Shown: positions 11,774 through 24,935, counted from the stretch's first letter. The stretch is DNA of 64,000 nt from Nephrocerus scutellatus (GCA_947095585.1 OX352765.1:59174920-59238919), one strand, 5' to 3'. Made by a program: numbers and translations. The notes: generated by a model from the letters alone, not told the origin.

Positions 11774-12129
11774 GCAATAAGTCCCGTTAGGCTTGCTCTG
11801 GTTTTCCATTATGTTACCAGTCTTTCATAGCATATGACATGAGCTTTCTAATAATAGTAATATTTAATCATAAAATTTAAATCCTGACCCACTAACATAT
11901 CAGGAACCTACAACAATTTATAAAATGTTGTACCCAAATTTTTCTTTAATTACGTTAAATACCGTTAGGCTTGCTCTGATTGTCCAACATAATACTAGCC
12001 TTTTATAGCTCATGACACGAGCTTACCCACGATGGCAATACTTGATCATACATTATAATTCTGATCCCACTATCAAACAAAAAACCTCCCACAAATTATA
12101 AAATTTAGTACCCAACATTTTCTTTAATT

Positions 12130-12372
12130 GCGATAAGTCCCGGTAGGCTTGCTCTGATTGTCCAACATTGACAATTCTTTCATAGCCATTGACACGTGCT
12201 TTCTAAAGGTCGTAATATTTGATCATAAAATTAAAATCATACCACACTATAGCTTATGACACGAGCTTTCCCACGATAGCAATATTTGATCCTACATTTC
12301 AATTCTGATCCCACTATCAAATCAAAACCTTCAACAATTTTTAAAATTTAGTACCCAACATTATCTTTAATT
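12130..12372 (+). repeat. Single 243-bp long monomer beside a collapsed one
   Basis: This is the CACTATAGC subtype. Its upstream partner has collapsed: at about 12,010-12,040 CTCATGACACGAGC runs into TTACCCACGATGG, merging two positions of the long monomer. The related block at 33.9-34.6 kb keeps both partners, and the length difference between the two blocks is exactly 243 bp. Confidence 0.8.
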
Positions 12373-13074
12373 GCGATAAGTCCCGTTAGCCTTGCTCTGA
12401 TTGTCTAACATAGTACTAGCCCTTTATAGCTTATGACACGAACTTTCTAATGAAGGTATTATTTAATCTTAAAATTTAAATCCTGCCCCACTAACATATC
12501 AGAAACCTTCAAAAATTTATAAAATTGTATACCCAACATTTTCTTTAATTGCGATAAGTCCCGGTAGGCTTGCTCTAATCGTCAACATGTTACTAGCCTT
12601 TCATAGCCTATGACACGTACTTTCTAATGGTGGTAATATTTGATCATAAAATTAAAATCTTGTCCCACTATCAAACAAAAAACCTCCAAAAATTTATAAA
12701 ATGTAATACCCACATTTTCTTTTAATTACGATTAGTCCCGTTAGGCTTGCTCTGATTGTCCAACATAGTACTAGCCTTTTATAGCTCATGACACGAGCTT
12801 TCCAACGATGGTAATTCTTGTTCATAAAAATTAAATGTTGCCCCACTATCAAATCAAAACCTTCAAAAAAATTTTAAGTTTAGTCCCCAACATTTTATTT
12901 AATTGCGATAGGTCCCGTTAGGCTTGCTCTAATTGTCCAACATTGACATTTCTTTCATAGCCTATGACACGTGCACTCTAAGGGTCGTAATATTTGATCA
13001 TAAAATTAAAACCTTGCCACACTGTAGCTTATGACACGAGCTTTCCCACGATGGCAATACTTGATCATACATTA

Positions 13075-13085
13075 TAATTCTAAAA
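13075..13085 (+). other. Recombination junction ATTATAATTC|TAAAAACAAATC
   Basis: The CATTATAATTC end of a long monomer is joined to an ACAAATCAGAAACCACC block, out of register with normal monomers (which would continue TGATCCCACTATC). The same junction is present at 35,295/35,296. The two copies stay alike for about 50 bp and then enter different monomers (TTCGTTAATTGCTATAAG here, TTCTTTATTTGCGATAAG there). Confidence 0.85.
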
Positions 13086-13142
13086 ACAAATCAGAAACCA
13101 CCAACAATTTTTAAAATTTAGTACCCAACATTTTCGTTAATT

Positions 13143-13733
13143 GCTATAAGTCCCGTTAGGCATGCTCTGATTGTCTAACATAGTACTAGCCTTTTATAGC
13201 TTATGATACGAGCTTTCTAATGAAGGTATAATTTAATCTTAACATTTAAATTCTGCCCCACTAACATATCAGAAACCTTCAAAAATTTTGTACCCAACAT
13301 TGCGATAAGACTCGTTAGGCTTGCTCTAATGATGGTATTATTTGATCATAAAATTCAAATCTTACCCCACTATCAAATCAGAAAACTACAACAATTTATA
13401 AAATGTAGTACCCAACATTTTCTTTAATTGCGATAAGACTCGTTAGGCTTGCTCTAATGATGGTATTAGTTAATCATAAAATTTAAATCCTGCCCAACTA
13501 ACAAATCAGAAACCACAAACAAGTTATAAAATTTAGTAACCAACATTTTCGTTAATTGCAATAAGTCCCGTTAGGCTTGCTCTGGTTTTCCATTATGTTA
13601 CCAGTCTTTCATAGCATATGACATGAGCTTTCTAATAATGGTAATATTTAATCATAAAATTTAAATCCTGACCCACTAACATATCAGGAACCTACAACAA
13701 TTTAGGCTTGCTCTGATTGTCCAACATAATACT
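13143..13733 (+). repeat. 159+128+128 bp run, then deletion junction near 13,700
   Basis: Landmarks at 13,143, 13,302, 13,430 and 13,558 give monomers of 159, 128 and 128 bp. Near 13,700 CTACAACAATTT joins directly to AGGCTTGCTC, deleting a monomer end and start. The run and the junction recur at 37,764-38,330 (offset 24,621) and 55,500-56,066 (a further 17,736), so this whole stretch is a three-copy segment. Confidence 0.85.
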
Positions 13734-16700
13734 AGCCTTTTATAGCTCATGACACGAGCTTTCCAACGATGGTAATTCTTTATCATAAAAATTAAATGTT
13801 GCCCCACTATCAAATCAAAACCTTCAAAAAAATTTTAAATTTAGTCCCCAACATTTTATTTAATTGCGATAGGTCCCGTTAGGCTTGCTCTAATTGTCCA
13901 AAATTGACATTTCTTTCATAGCCTATGACACGTGCACTCTAAGGGTCGTAATATTTGATCATAAAATTAAAACCTTGCCACACTGTAGCTTATGACACGA
14001 GCTTTCCCACGATGGCAATACTTGATCATACATTATAATTCTGATCCCACTATCAAAAAAAAAACCTCCCACAAATTATAAAATTTAGTACCCAACATTT
14101 TCTTTAATTGCGATAAGTCCCGGTAGGCTTGCTCTGATTGTCCAACATTGACAATTCTTTCATAGCCTATGACACGTGCTTTCTAAAGCTCGTAATATTT
14201 GATCATAAAATTAAAATCATACCACACTATAGCTTATGACACGAGCTTTCCCACGATAGCAATATTTGATCCTACATTTCAATTCTGATCCCACCATCAA
14301 ATCAAAACCTTCAACAATTTTTAAAATTTAGTACCCAACATTTTCTTTAATTGCGATAAGTCCCGTTAGGCTTGCTCTGATTGTCTAACATAGTACTAGC
14401 CCTTTATAGCTTATGACACGAACTTTCTAATGAACGTATTATTTAATCTTAAAATTTAAATCCTGCCCCACTAACATATCAGAAACCTTCAAAAATTTAT
14501 AAAATTGTATACCCAACATTTTCTTTAATTGCGATAAGTCCCGGTAGGCTTGCTCTAATCGTCAACATGTTACTAGCCTTTCATAGCCTATGACACGTAC
14601 TTTCTAAGGGTGGTAATATTTGATCATAAAATTAAAATCTTGTCCCACTATCAAACAAAAAACCTCCAAAAATTTATAAAATGTAATACCCACATTTTCT
14701 TTTAATTACGATTAGTCCCGTTAGGCTTGCTCTGATTGTCCAACATAGTACTAGCCTTTTATAGCTCATGACACGAGCTTTCCAACGATGGTAATTCTTG
14801 TTCATAAAAGTTAAATGTTGCCCCACTATCAAATCAAAACCTTCAAAAAAATTTTAAATTTAGTCCCCAACATTTTATTTAATTGCGATAGGTCCCGTTA
14901 GGCTTGCTCTAATTGTCCAACATTGACATTTCTTTCATAGCCTATGACACGTGCACTCTAAGGGTCGTAATATTTGATCATAAAATTAAAACCTTGCCAC
15001 ACTGTAGCTTATGACACGAGCTTTCCCACGATAGCAATACTTGATCATACATTATAATTCTGATCCCACTATCAAACAAAAACCTCCCACAAATTATAAA
15101 ATTTAGTACCCAACATTTTCTTTAATTGCGATAAGTCCCGTTAGTCTTGATCTGATTGTCCAACATAGTACTAGCCGTCTATAGCCTATGACACGTGCTT
15201 TCTAATGGTGGTAATACTTGGTCATAAAATTCAATTCTTGTCCCACTATCAAACAAAAACCTCCAACAATTTATACAATTTAGTACCCAACATTTTATTT
15301 AATTGCGATAGGTCCCGTTAGACTTGCTCTGATTGTCGAACATAGTACCAGCCTTTTATAGCTTATGACACGAGCTTTCTAATGATGGTAATATTTAATT
15401 ATACAATTTTAAATCCTGCCCCACTAACAAATCAGAATTTTGTAACCAAATTTTACTTTAATTACGTTAAGTACCGTTACGCTTGCTCTTATTGTCCAAC
15501 ATAGTACTAGCCTTTTATAGCTTATGATACAACTATGATCATAAAACTCAAATTTTACCCCACTATCAAATCAAAAGTCTTCAACAATGTATAAAATTTA
15601 GTACCCTAAATTTTCTTTAATTGCTATAAGTCCCGTAAGGCTTGCTCTGATTTTCCAACATAGTAATAGCCTTTCATAGCCTATGACACGTGCTATCTAT
15701 GAGTGGTAATATTTAAACATAAAATTAAAATCTTGCCCCACTATCAAACAAAAAACCTCCAAAAATTTATAAAATTTAATACCCACATTTTTCTTTAATT
15801 ACGATTAGTCCTGTTTGGCTTGCTCTGATTTTCAAAAATAGTAATACCATTTATAGCTTATGACACGAGCTTTCTAATGATTGTATTATTTAATCATAAA
15901 ATTTAAATCCTGCCCAACTAACAAATCAGAAACCACAAACAAGTTATAAAATTTAGTAACCAACATTTTCGTTAATTGCAATAAGTCCCGTTAGGCTTGC
16001 TCTGGTTTTCCATTATGTTACCAGTCTTTCATAGCATATGACATGAGCTTTCTAATAATGGTAATATTTAATCATAAAATTTAAATCCTGATCCACTAAC
16101 ATATCAGGAACCTACAACAATCTATAAAATTTTGTACCCACATTTTTCTTTAATTACGTTAAATACCGTTAGGCTTGCTCTGATTGTCCAACATAATACT
16201 AGCCTTTTATAGCTCATGACACGAGCTTTCCAACGACAGTAATTCTTTATCATAAAAATTAAATGTTGCCCCACTATTAAATCAAAACCTTCAAAAAATT
16301 TTTAAATTTAGTCCCCAACATTTTATTTAATTGGGATATGTCCCGTTAGGCTTACTCTAATTGTCCAACATTGACATTTCTTTCATAGCCTATGACACGT
16401 GCACTCTAAGGGTCGTAATATTTGATCATAAAATTAAAACCTTGCCACACTGTAGCTTATGACACGAGCTTTCCCACGATGGCAATACTTGATCATACAT
16501 TATAATTCTGATCCCACTATCAAACAAAAACATCCCACAAATTATAAAATTTAGTACCCAACATTTTCTTTAATTGCGATAAGTCCCGGTAGGCTTGCTC
16601 TAATTGTCCAACATTGACAATTCTTTCATAGCCTATGACACGTGCTTTCTAAAGGTCGTAATATTTGATCATAAAATTAAAATCATGCCACACTATAGCT

Positions 16701-16817
16701 TATGACACGAGCTTTCCCACGATAGCAATACTTGATCCTACATTTCAATTCTGATCCCACTATCAAATCAAAACCTTCAACAATTTTTAAAATTTAGTAC
16801 CCAACATTTTCTTTAAA
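13734..16817 (+). repeat. 3,084-bp tandem duplication, copy 1
   Basis: Every landmark checked recurs exactly 3,084 bp downstream (for example 13,734/16,818, 13,801/16,885, 16,801/19,885). The block contains two long-monomer groups (13,866-14,352 and 14,885-15,127), about 1.2 kb of full-length monomers, and a further 243-bp unit starting at 16,333. I noted only a handful of base differences from copy 2, such as AAAGCTCG versus AAAGGTCG near 14,189 and TGAACG versus TGAAGG near 14,434. The near identity over 3 kb implies a recent event. Confidence 0.92.
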
Positions 16818-16822
16818 AGCCT
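16812..16822 (+). other. Junction of the 3,084-bp tandem duplication
   Basis: ACATTTTCTTTAA, a monomer end, runs straight into AAGCCTTTTATAGC, the middle of a monomer, skipping the GCGATAAG start. It is the only place where the two 3,084-bp copies meet. The out-of-register join indicates end joining rather than equal-register crossover. Confidence 0.88.
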
Positions 16823-19800
16823 TTTATAGCTCATGACACGAGCTTTCCAACGATGGTAATTCTTTATCATAAAAATTAAATGTTGCCCCACTATCAAATC
16901 AAAACCTTCAAAAAAATTTTAAATTTAGTCCCCAACATTTTATTTAATTGCGATAGGTCCCGTTAGGCTTGCTCTAATTGTCCAAAATTGACATTTCTTT
17001 CATAGCCTATGACACGTGCACTCTAAGGGTCGTAATATTTGATCATAAAATTAAAACCTTGCCACACTGTAGCTTATGACACGAGCTTTCCCACGATGGC
17101 AATACTTGATCATACATTATAATTCTGATCCCACTATCAAAAAAAAAACCTCCCACAAATTATAAAATTTAGTACCCAACATTTTCTTTAATTGCGATAA
17201 GTCCCGGTAGGCTTGCTCTGATTGTCCAACATTGACAATTCTTTCATAGCCTATGACACGTGCTTTCTAAAGGTCGTAATATTTGATCATAAAATTAAAA
17301 TCATACCACACTATAGCTTATGACACGAGCTTTCCCACGATAGCAATATTTGATCCTACATTTCAATTCTGATCCCACCATCAAATCAAAACCTTCAACA
17401 ATTTTTAAAATTTAGTACCCAACATTTTCTTTAATTGCGATAAGTCCCGTTAGGCTTGCTCTGATTGTCTAACATAGTACTAGCCCTTTATAGCTTATGA
17501 CACGAACTTTCTAATGAAGGTATTATTTAATCTTAAAATTTAAATCCTGCCCCACTAACATATCAGAAACCTTCAAAAATTTATAAAATTGTATACCCAA
17601 CATTTTCTTTAATTGCGATAAGTCCCGGTAGGCTTGCTCTAATCGTCAACATGTTACTAGCCTTTCATAGCCTATGACACGTACTTTCTAAGGGTGGTAA
17701 TATTTGATCATAAAATTAAAATCTTGTCCCACTATCAAACAAAAAACCTCCAAAAATTTATAAAATGTAATACCCACATTTTCTTTTAATTACGATTAGT
17801 CCCGTTAGGCTTGCTCTGATTGTCCAACATAGTACTAGCCTTTTATAGCTCATGACACGAGCTTTCCAACGATGGTAATTCTTGTTCATAAAAGTTAAAT
17901 GTTGCCCCACTATCAAATCAAAACCTTCAAAAAAATTTTAAATTTAGTCCCCAACATTTTATTTAATTGCGATAGGTCCCGTTAGGCTTGCTCTAATTGT
18001 CCAACATTGACATTTCTTTCATAGCCTATGACACGTGCACTCTAAGGGTCGTAATATTTGATCATAAAATTAAAACCTTGCCACACTGTAGCTTATGACA
18101 CGAGCTTTCCCACGATAGCAATACTTGATCATACATTATAATTCTGATCCCACTATCAAACAAAAACCTCCCACAAATTATAAAATTTAGTACCCAACAT
18201 TTTCTTTAATTGCGATAAGTCCCGTTAGTCTTGATCTGATTGTCCAACATAGTACTAGCCGTCTATAGCCTATGACACGTGCTTTCTAATGGTGGTAATA
18301 CTTGGTCATAAAATTCAATTCTTGTCCCACTATCAAACAAAAACCTCCAACAATTTATACAATTTAGTACCCAACATTTTATTTAATTGCGATAGGTCCC
18401 GTTAGACTTGCTCTGATTGTCGAACATAGTACCAGCCTTTTATAGCTTATGACACGAGCTTTCTAATGATGGTAATATTTAATTATACAATTTTAAATCC
18501 TGCCCCACTAACAAATCAGAATTTTGTAACCAAATTTTACTTTAATTACGTTAAGTACCGTTACGCTTGCTCTTATTGTCCAACATAGTACTAGCCTTTT
18601 ATAGCTTATGATACAACTATGATCATAAAACTCAAATTTTACCCCACTATCAAATCAAAAGTCTTCAACAATGTATAAAATTTAGTACCCTAAATTTTCT
18701 TTAATTGCTATAAGTCCCGTAAGGCTTGCTCTGATTTTCCAACATAGTAATAGCCTTTCATAGCCTATGACACGTGCTATCTATGAGTGGTAATATTTAA
18801 TCATAAAATTAAAATCTTGCCCCACTATCAAACAAAAAACCTCCAAAAATTTATAAAATTTAATACCCACATTTTTCTTTAATTACGATTAGTCCTGTTT
18901 GGCTTGCTCTGATTTTCAAAAATAGTAATATCATTTATAGCTGATGACACGAGCTTTCTAATGATTGTATTATTTAATCATAAAATTTAAATCCTGCCCA
19001 ACTAACAAATCAGAAACCACAAACAAGTTATAAAATTTAGTAACCAACATTTTCGTTAATTGCAATAAGTCCCGTTAGGCTTGCTCTGGTTTTCCATTAT
19101 GTTACCAGTCTTTCATAGCATATGACATGAGCTTTCTAATAATGGTAATATTTAATCATAAAATTTAAATCCTGATCCACTAACATATCAGGAACCTACA
19201 ACAATCTATAAAATTTTGTACCCACATTTTTCTTTAATTACGTTAAATACCGTTAGGCTTGCTCTGATTGTCCAACATAATACTAGCCTTTTATAGCTCA
19301 TGACACGAGCTTTCCAACGACAGTAATTCTTTATCATAAAAATTAAATGTTGCCCCACTATTAAATCAAAACCTTCAAAAAATTTTTAAATTTAGTCCCC
19401 AACATTTTATTTAATTGGGATATGTCCCGTTAGGCTTACTCTAATTGTCCAACATTGACATTTCTTTCATAGCCTATGACACGTGCACTCTAAGGGTCGT
19501 AATATTTGATCATAAAATTAAAACCTTGCCACACTGTAGCTTATGACACGAGCTTTCCCACGATGGCAATACTTGATCATACATTATAATTCTGATCCCA
19601 CTATCAAACAAAAACATCCCACAAATTATAAAATTTAGTACCCAACATTTTCTTTAATTGCGATAAGTCCCGGTAGGCTTGCTCTGATTGTCCAACATTG
19701 ACAATTCTTTCATAGCCTATGACACGTGCTTTCTAAAGGTCGTAATATTTGATCATAAAATTAAAATCATGCCACACTATAGCTTATGACACGAGCTTTC

Positions 19801-19901
19801 CCACGATAGCAATACTTGATCCTACATTTCAATTCTGATCCCACTATCAAATCAAAACCTTCAACAATTTTTAAAATTTAGTACCCAACATTTTCTTTAA
19901 T
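16818..19901 (+). repeat. 3,084-bp tandem duplication, copy 2
   Basis: Near-identical to the preceding 3,084 bp, with the same long monomers (16,950-17,436, 17,969 and 19,417) and shared oddities such as a run of nine or more A residues after CACTATC near 17,140. Private changes include GCTGATGACACG near 18,942 where copy 1 has GCTTATGACACG. After 19,901 the array returns to register with TTGCGATAAGTCCCG. Confidence 0.92.
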
Positions 19902-20630
19902 TGCGATAAGTCCCGTTAGGCTTGCTCTGATTGTCTAACATAGTACTAGCCCTTTATAGCTTATAACACGAATTTTCTAATAAGGTACAATTAAATTTTA
20001 AAATTTAATTCCTGCCCAACTAACATATCAGAAACCTTCAAAAATTTATAAAATTTTGTACGAAATATTTTCTTTAATTGCTCTAATGATGGTATTATTT
20101 AATCATAAAATTTAAATCCTGCCCCCCACTAACAAATCAGAAACCACCAACAATTTATAAAATTGAGTACCCAACATTTACGTTAATTGCGATAAGTCCC
20201 GTTAGGCATGCTCTGATTGTCTAACGTAGTACTAGCCCTTTATAGCTTATGACACGAACTTTCTAATGAAGGTATAATTTAATCTTAACATTTAAATTCT
20301 GCCCCACTAACATATCAGAAACCTTCAAAAGTTTTGTACCCAACATTGCGATAAGACTCGTTAGGCTTGCTCTAATGATGGTATTATTTAATCATAAAAT
20401 TTAAATCCTGCCCCACTAACAAATCAGAATCCACCAACAATTTATAAAATTTAGTACCCAACATTTTCGTTAATTGCTATAAGTCCCGTTAGGCATGCTC
20501 TGATTGTCTAACATAGCACTAGCCCTTTATAGCTTATGACACGAACTTTCTAATGAAGGTATAATTTAATCTTAACATTTAAATTCTGCCCCACTAACAT
20601 ATCAGAAACCTTCAAAAATGTTGTACCCAA
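19902..20630 (+). repeat. Mixed short monomers linking two larger blocks
   Basis: The first 300 bp match the 8.72-9.0 kb module (TTATAACACGAATTTTC, GTACGAAATATTTTC, the ultra-short ATTGCTCTAATG join near 20,080). After that come 159- and 128-bp monomers. AAAGTTTTGTACCC near 20,328 is a marker also found near 23,460, 28,017, 31,293 and 54,173. No non-satellite sequence is present. Confidence 0.75.
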
Positions 20631-22510
20631 CATTGCGATAAGACTCGTTAGGCTTGCTCTAATGATGGTATTATTTAATCATAAAATTTAAATCCTGCCC
20701 CACTAACAAATCAGAAACCACCAACAATTTTTAAAATTTAGTACCCAACATTTTCTTTATTTGCGATAAGTCCCGTTAGCTTGCTCTGATTTTCCAACAG
20801 GTTTCTAGCCTTTCATTGCCTATGACACGTGCTTTCTAATGGATGTAATATTTGATCTTAAATTAAAATCTTGCAACACTATCACACAAAAAACCTCCAA
20901 AAATTTTTTAAAATTTAATACCCACATTTTTCTTTAATTACGATTAGTCCCGTTTGGCTTGCTCTGATTTTCCAACATAGTTATATCATTTATAGCTTAT
21001 GACACGAGCATTCTAATGATGGTATTAGTTAATCATAAAATTTAAATCCTGCACAACTAACAAATCAGAAACCACAAACAAGTTATAAAATTTAGTAACC
21101 AACATTTTCGTTAATTGCGATAAGTCCTGTTAGGCATGCTCTGATTGTCTAACGTAGTACTAGCCCTTTATAGCTTATGATACGAACTTTCTAATGAAGG
21201 TATAATTTAATCTTAACATTTAAATTCTGCCCCACTAACATATCAGAAACCTTCAAAAATTTTGTACCCAACATTGCGATAAGACTCGTTAGGCTTGCTC
21301 TAATGATGGTATTATTTAATCATAAAATTTAAATCCTGCCCCACTAACAATTAGAATCCACCAACAATTTATAAAATTTAGTACCCAACATTTTCGTTAA
21401 TTGCTATAAGTCCCGTTAGGCATGCTCTGATTGTCTAACATAGTACTAGCCTTTTATAGCTTATGATACGAGCTTTCTAATGATGGTATTATTTGATCAT
21501 AAAATTCAAATCTTACCCCACTATCAAATCAGAAACCTACAACAATTTATAAAATGTAGTACCCAACATTTTCTTTAATTGCGATAAGACTCGTTAGGCT
21601 TGCTCTAATGATGGTATTAGTTAATCATAAAATTTAAATCCTGCCCAACTAACAAATCAGAAACCACAAACAAGTTATAAAATTTAGTTACCAACATTTT
21701 CGTTAATTGCAATAAGTCCCGTTAGGCTTGCTCTGGTTTTCCATTATGTTACCAGTCTTTCATAGCATATGACATGAGCTTTCTAATAATGGTAATATTT
21801 AATCATAAAATTTAAATCCTGACCCACTAACATATCAGGAACCTACAACAATTTATAAAATGTTGTACCCAAATTTTTCTTTAATTACGTTAAATACCGT
21901 TAGGCTTGCTCTGATTGTCCAACATAATACTAGCCTTTTATAGCTCATGACACGGGCTTTCCAACGATGGTAATTCTTTATCATAAAAATTAAATGTTGC
22001 CCCACTATCAAATCAAAACCTTCAAAAAAATTTTAAATTTAGTCCCCAACATTTTATTTAATTGCGATAGGTCCCGTTAGGCTTGCTCTAATTGTCCAAC
22101 ATTGACATTTCTTTCATAGCCTATGACACGTGCACTCTAAGGGTCGTAATATTTGATCATAAAATTAAAACCTTGCCACACTGTAGCTTATGACACGAGC
22201 TTTCCCACGATGGCAATACTTGATCATACATTATAATTCTGATCCCACTATCAAACAAAAAACCTCCCACAAATTATAAAATTTAGTACCCAACATTTTC
22301 TTTAATTGCGATAAGTCCCGGTAGGCTTGCTCTGATTGTCCAACATTGACAATTCTTTCATAGCCTATGACACGTGCTTTCTAAAGGTCGTAATATTTGA
22401 TCATAAAATTAAAATACCACACAATAGCTTATGACACGAGCTTTCCCACGATAGCAATATTTGATCCTACATTTCAATTCTGATCCCACTATCAAATCAA
22501 AACCTTCAAC
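20631..22510 (+). repeat. Copy of the first 1.86 kb of segment A
   Basis: Matches positions 1-1,860 at offset 20,631, becoming 20,648 after the small deletion at 765 in segment A. It also matches 40.7-42.58 kb at offset about 20,079. It contains a 592-bp higher-order unit at 21,117-21,708 and a long pair at 22,064-22,547 (244 + 240 bp; the second lost 3 bp near CATACCACAC). The match ends at about 22,510, where AACAATG replaces AACAATTTTT. Confidence 0.85.
21117..21708 (+). repeat. 592-bp higher-order unit
   Basis: Monomers of 159, 127, 178 and 128 bp start at 21,117, 21,276, 21,403 and 21,581. It is the 593-bp unit with a 1-bp loss in ACAATTAGAATCC. It corresponds to the units at 487, 41,195 and 57,998. 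Confidence 0.88.
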
Positions 22511-22765
22511 AATGTATAAAATTTAGTACCCTAAATTTTCTTTAATTGCTATAAGTCCCGTTAGGCTTGCTCTGATTGTCCAACATAGTAATAGCCTTTC
22601 ATAGCCTATGACACGTGCTATCTATAGGTGGTAATATTTAATCATAAAATTAAAATCTTGCCCCACTATCAAACAAAAAACCTCCAAAAATTTATAAAAT
22701 TTATCACCCACATTTTCCTTTAATTACGATTAGTCCCGTTAGACTTGCTCTGATTGTCCAACATA
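22511..22765 (+). repeat. Patch related to 7.97-8.22 kb
   Basis: This short stretch carries GTACCCTAAATTTTC, GTGCTATCTATAGGTGG and TTATCACCCACATTTTCC, marks otherwise found at 7.97-8.22, 45.9-46.15, 47.87-48.12, 51.2-51.48 and 62.45-62.7 kb. It bridges a segment A-like block and the 3.28-kb module, and looks like a recombination fragment. Confidence 0.75.
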
Positions 22766-24116
22766 GTATTAGCCTTTCATAGCCTATGACACGTGCTTTC
22801 TAAAGGTCGTAATATTTGATCATAAAATTAAAATCATGCCACCCTATAGCTTATGACACGAGCTTTCCCACGATAGCAATACTTAATCCTACATTTCAAT
22901 TCTGATCCCACTATCAAATCAAAACCTACAACAATTTTAAAATTTAGTAACATTTTCTTTATTTGCGATAAGTCCCGTTAGGCTTGCTCTGATTTTCCAA
23001 CAGGTTTCTAGCCTTTCATTGCCTATGACACGTGCTTTCTAAAGGTGGTAATATTTGATCTTAAATTAAAATCTTGCCACACTATCACACAAAAAACCTC
23101 CAAATTTTTTTTCAAATTTAATACCCACATTTTTCTTTAATTACGATTTGTCCCGTTTGGCTTGCTCTGATTTTCCAACATAGTTATATAATTTATAGCT
23201 TATGACACGAGCATTCTAATGATTGTATTATTTAATCATAAAATTTAAATCCTGCCCCACAAACAAATCAGAAACCACCAACAATTAATAAAATTTAGTA
23301 CCCAACATTTTCGTTAATTGCGATAAGTCCTCTTAGGCATGCCCTGATTGTCTAACGTAGTACTAGCCCTTTATAGCTTATGACACGAACTTTCTAATGA
23401 AGGTATAATTTAATCTTAACATTTAAATTCTGCCCCACTAACATATCAGAAACCTTCAAAAGTTTTGTACCCAACATTGCGATAAGACTCGTTAGGCTTG
23501 CTCTAATGATGGTATTATTTAATCATAAAATTTAAATCCTGCCCCACTAACAAATCAGAATCCACCAACAATTTATAAAATTTAGTACCCAACATTTTCG
23601 TTAATTGCTATAAGTCCCGTTAGGCATGCTCTGATTGTCTAACATAGCACTAGCCCTTTATAGCTTATGACACGAACTTTCTAATGAAGGTATAATTTAA
23701 TCTTAACATTTAAATTCTGCCCCACTAACATATCAGAAACCTTCAAAAATGTTGTACCCAACATTGCGATAAGACTCGTTAGGCTTGCTCTAATGATGGT
23801 ATTATTTAATACTATAAGTCCCGTTAGGCATGCTCTGATTGTCTAACATAGCACTAGCCCTTTATAGATTATGACACGAATTTTCTAATGAAGGTATTAT
23901 TTAATCTTAAAATTTAAATCCTGCCCCACTAACATATCATAAACCTTCAAAAATGTATAAAATGTTGTACCCAACATTTTCTTTAATTGCGATAAGACTC
24001 GTTAGGCTTGCTCTAATGATGGTATTAGTTAATCATAAAATTTAAATCCTGCCCAACTAACAAATCAGAAACCACAAACAAGTTATAAAATTTAGTAACC
24101 AACATTTTCGTTAATT
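22766..24116 (+). repeat. Partial third copy of the 3.28-kb module, with a 438-bp deletion
   Basis: Matches 27,322 onward at offset 4,556 (for example 22,861/27,417 and 23,461/28,017). At 23,811 ATTATTTAAT joins ACTATAAGTCCC, leaving a monomer remnant of about 46 bp, and the offset jumps to 4,994. So 438 bp are missing relative to the downstream copies. The segment ends in GCGATAAGACTCG short monomers before 24,117. Confidence 0.82.
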
Positions 24117-24935
24117 GCTATAAGTCCCGTTAGGCATGCTCTGATTGTCTAACATAGCACTAGCCCTTTATAGCTTATGACACGAATTTTCTAATGAAGG
24201 TATTATTTAATCTTAAAATTTAAATCCTGTCCAACTAACAAATCAGAAACCACAAACAAGTTATAAAATTTAGTAACCAACATTTTCGTTAATTGCGATA
24301 AGTCCTGTTAGGCATGCTCTGATTGTCTAACGTAGTACTAGCCCTTTATAGCTTATGATACGAACTTTCTAATGAAGGTATAATTTAATCTTAACATTTA
24401 AATTCTGCCCCACTAACATATCAGAAACATTCAAAAATTTTGTACCCAACATTGCGATAAGACTCGTTAGGCTTGCTCTAATGATGGTATTATTTAATCA
24501 TAAAATTTAAATCCTGCCCCACTAACAAATCAGAAACCACCAACAATTTTTAAAATTTAGTACCCAACATTTCTTTATTTGCGATAAGTCCCGTTAGGCT
24601 TGCTCTGAATTTCCAACAGGTTTCTATCCTTTCATTGCCTATCTCACGTGCTTTCTAATGGTGGTAATATTTGATCCTAAATTAAAATCTTGCCACACTA
24701 TCACACAAAAAACCTCCAAAAAATTTTTAAAATTTAATACCCACATTTTTCTTTAATTACGATTAGTCCCGTTTGGCTTGCTCTGATTTTCCAACATAGT
24801 TATATCATTTATAGCTTATGACACGAGCATTCTAATGATTGTATTATTTAATCATAAAATTTAAATCCTGCCCCACTAACAAATCAGAAACCACCAACAA
24901 TTAATAAAATTTAGTACCCAACATTTTCGTTAATT

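Larger units (their letters stand above)
9773..13080 (+). repeat. Composite block with two higher-order units and a long-monomer tract
   Basis: The block starts with GCTATAAG monomers, passes a CCAACAGGTTTCTAGCC monomer with the rare CTATCTCACGTGC variant (about 10,260), then the 588+593 unit pair, then GGTTTTCCATTATG and TACGTTAAATACC monomers, and ends in long monomers. Its first part matches 24.12-25.2 kb (offset about 14,344). Its last part matches 33.18-35.30 kb at offset 21,972, rising to 22,215 after about 12.0 kb, an increase of exactly 243. It ends at a sharp junction at 13,080/13,081. Confidence 0.8.

Noticed and set aside
16818..19901. 3,084-bp repeat as an LTR element or other transposon
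   Set aside because: The duplicated unit is made only of satellite monomers. I saw no terminal repeats, primer-binding site, polypurine tract, target-site duplication or coding sequence.
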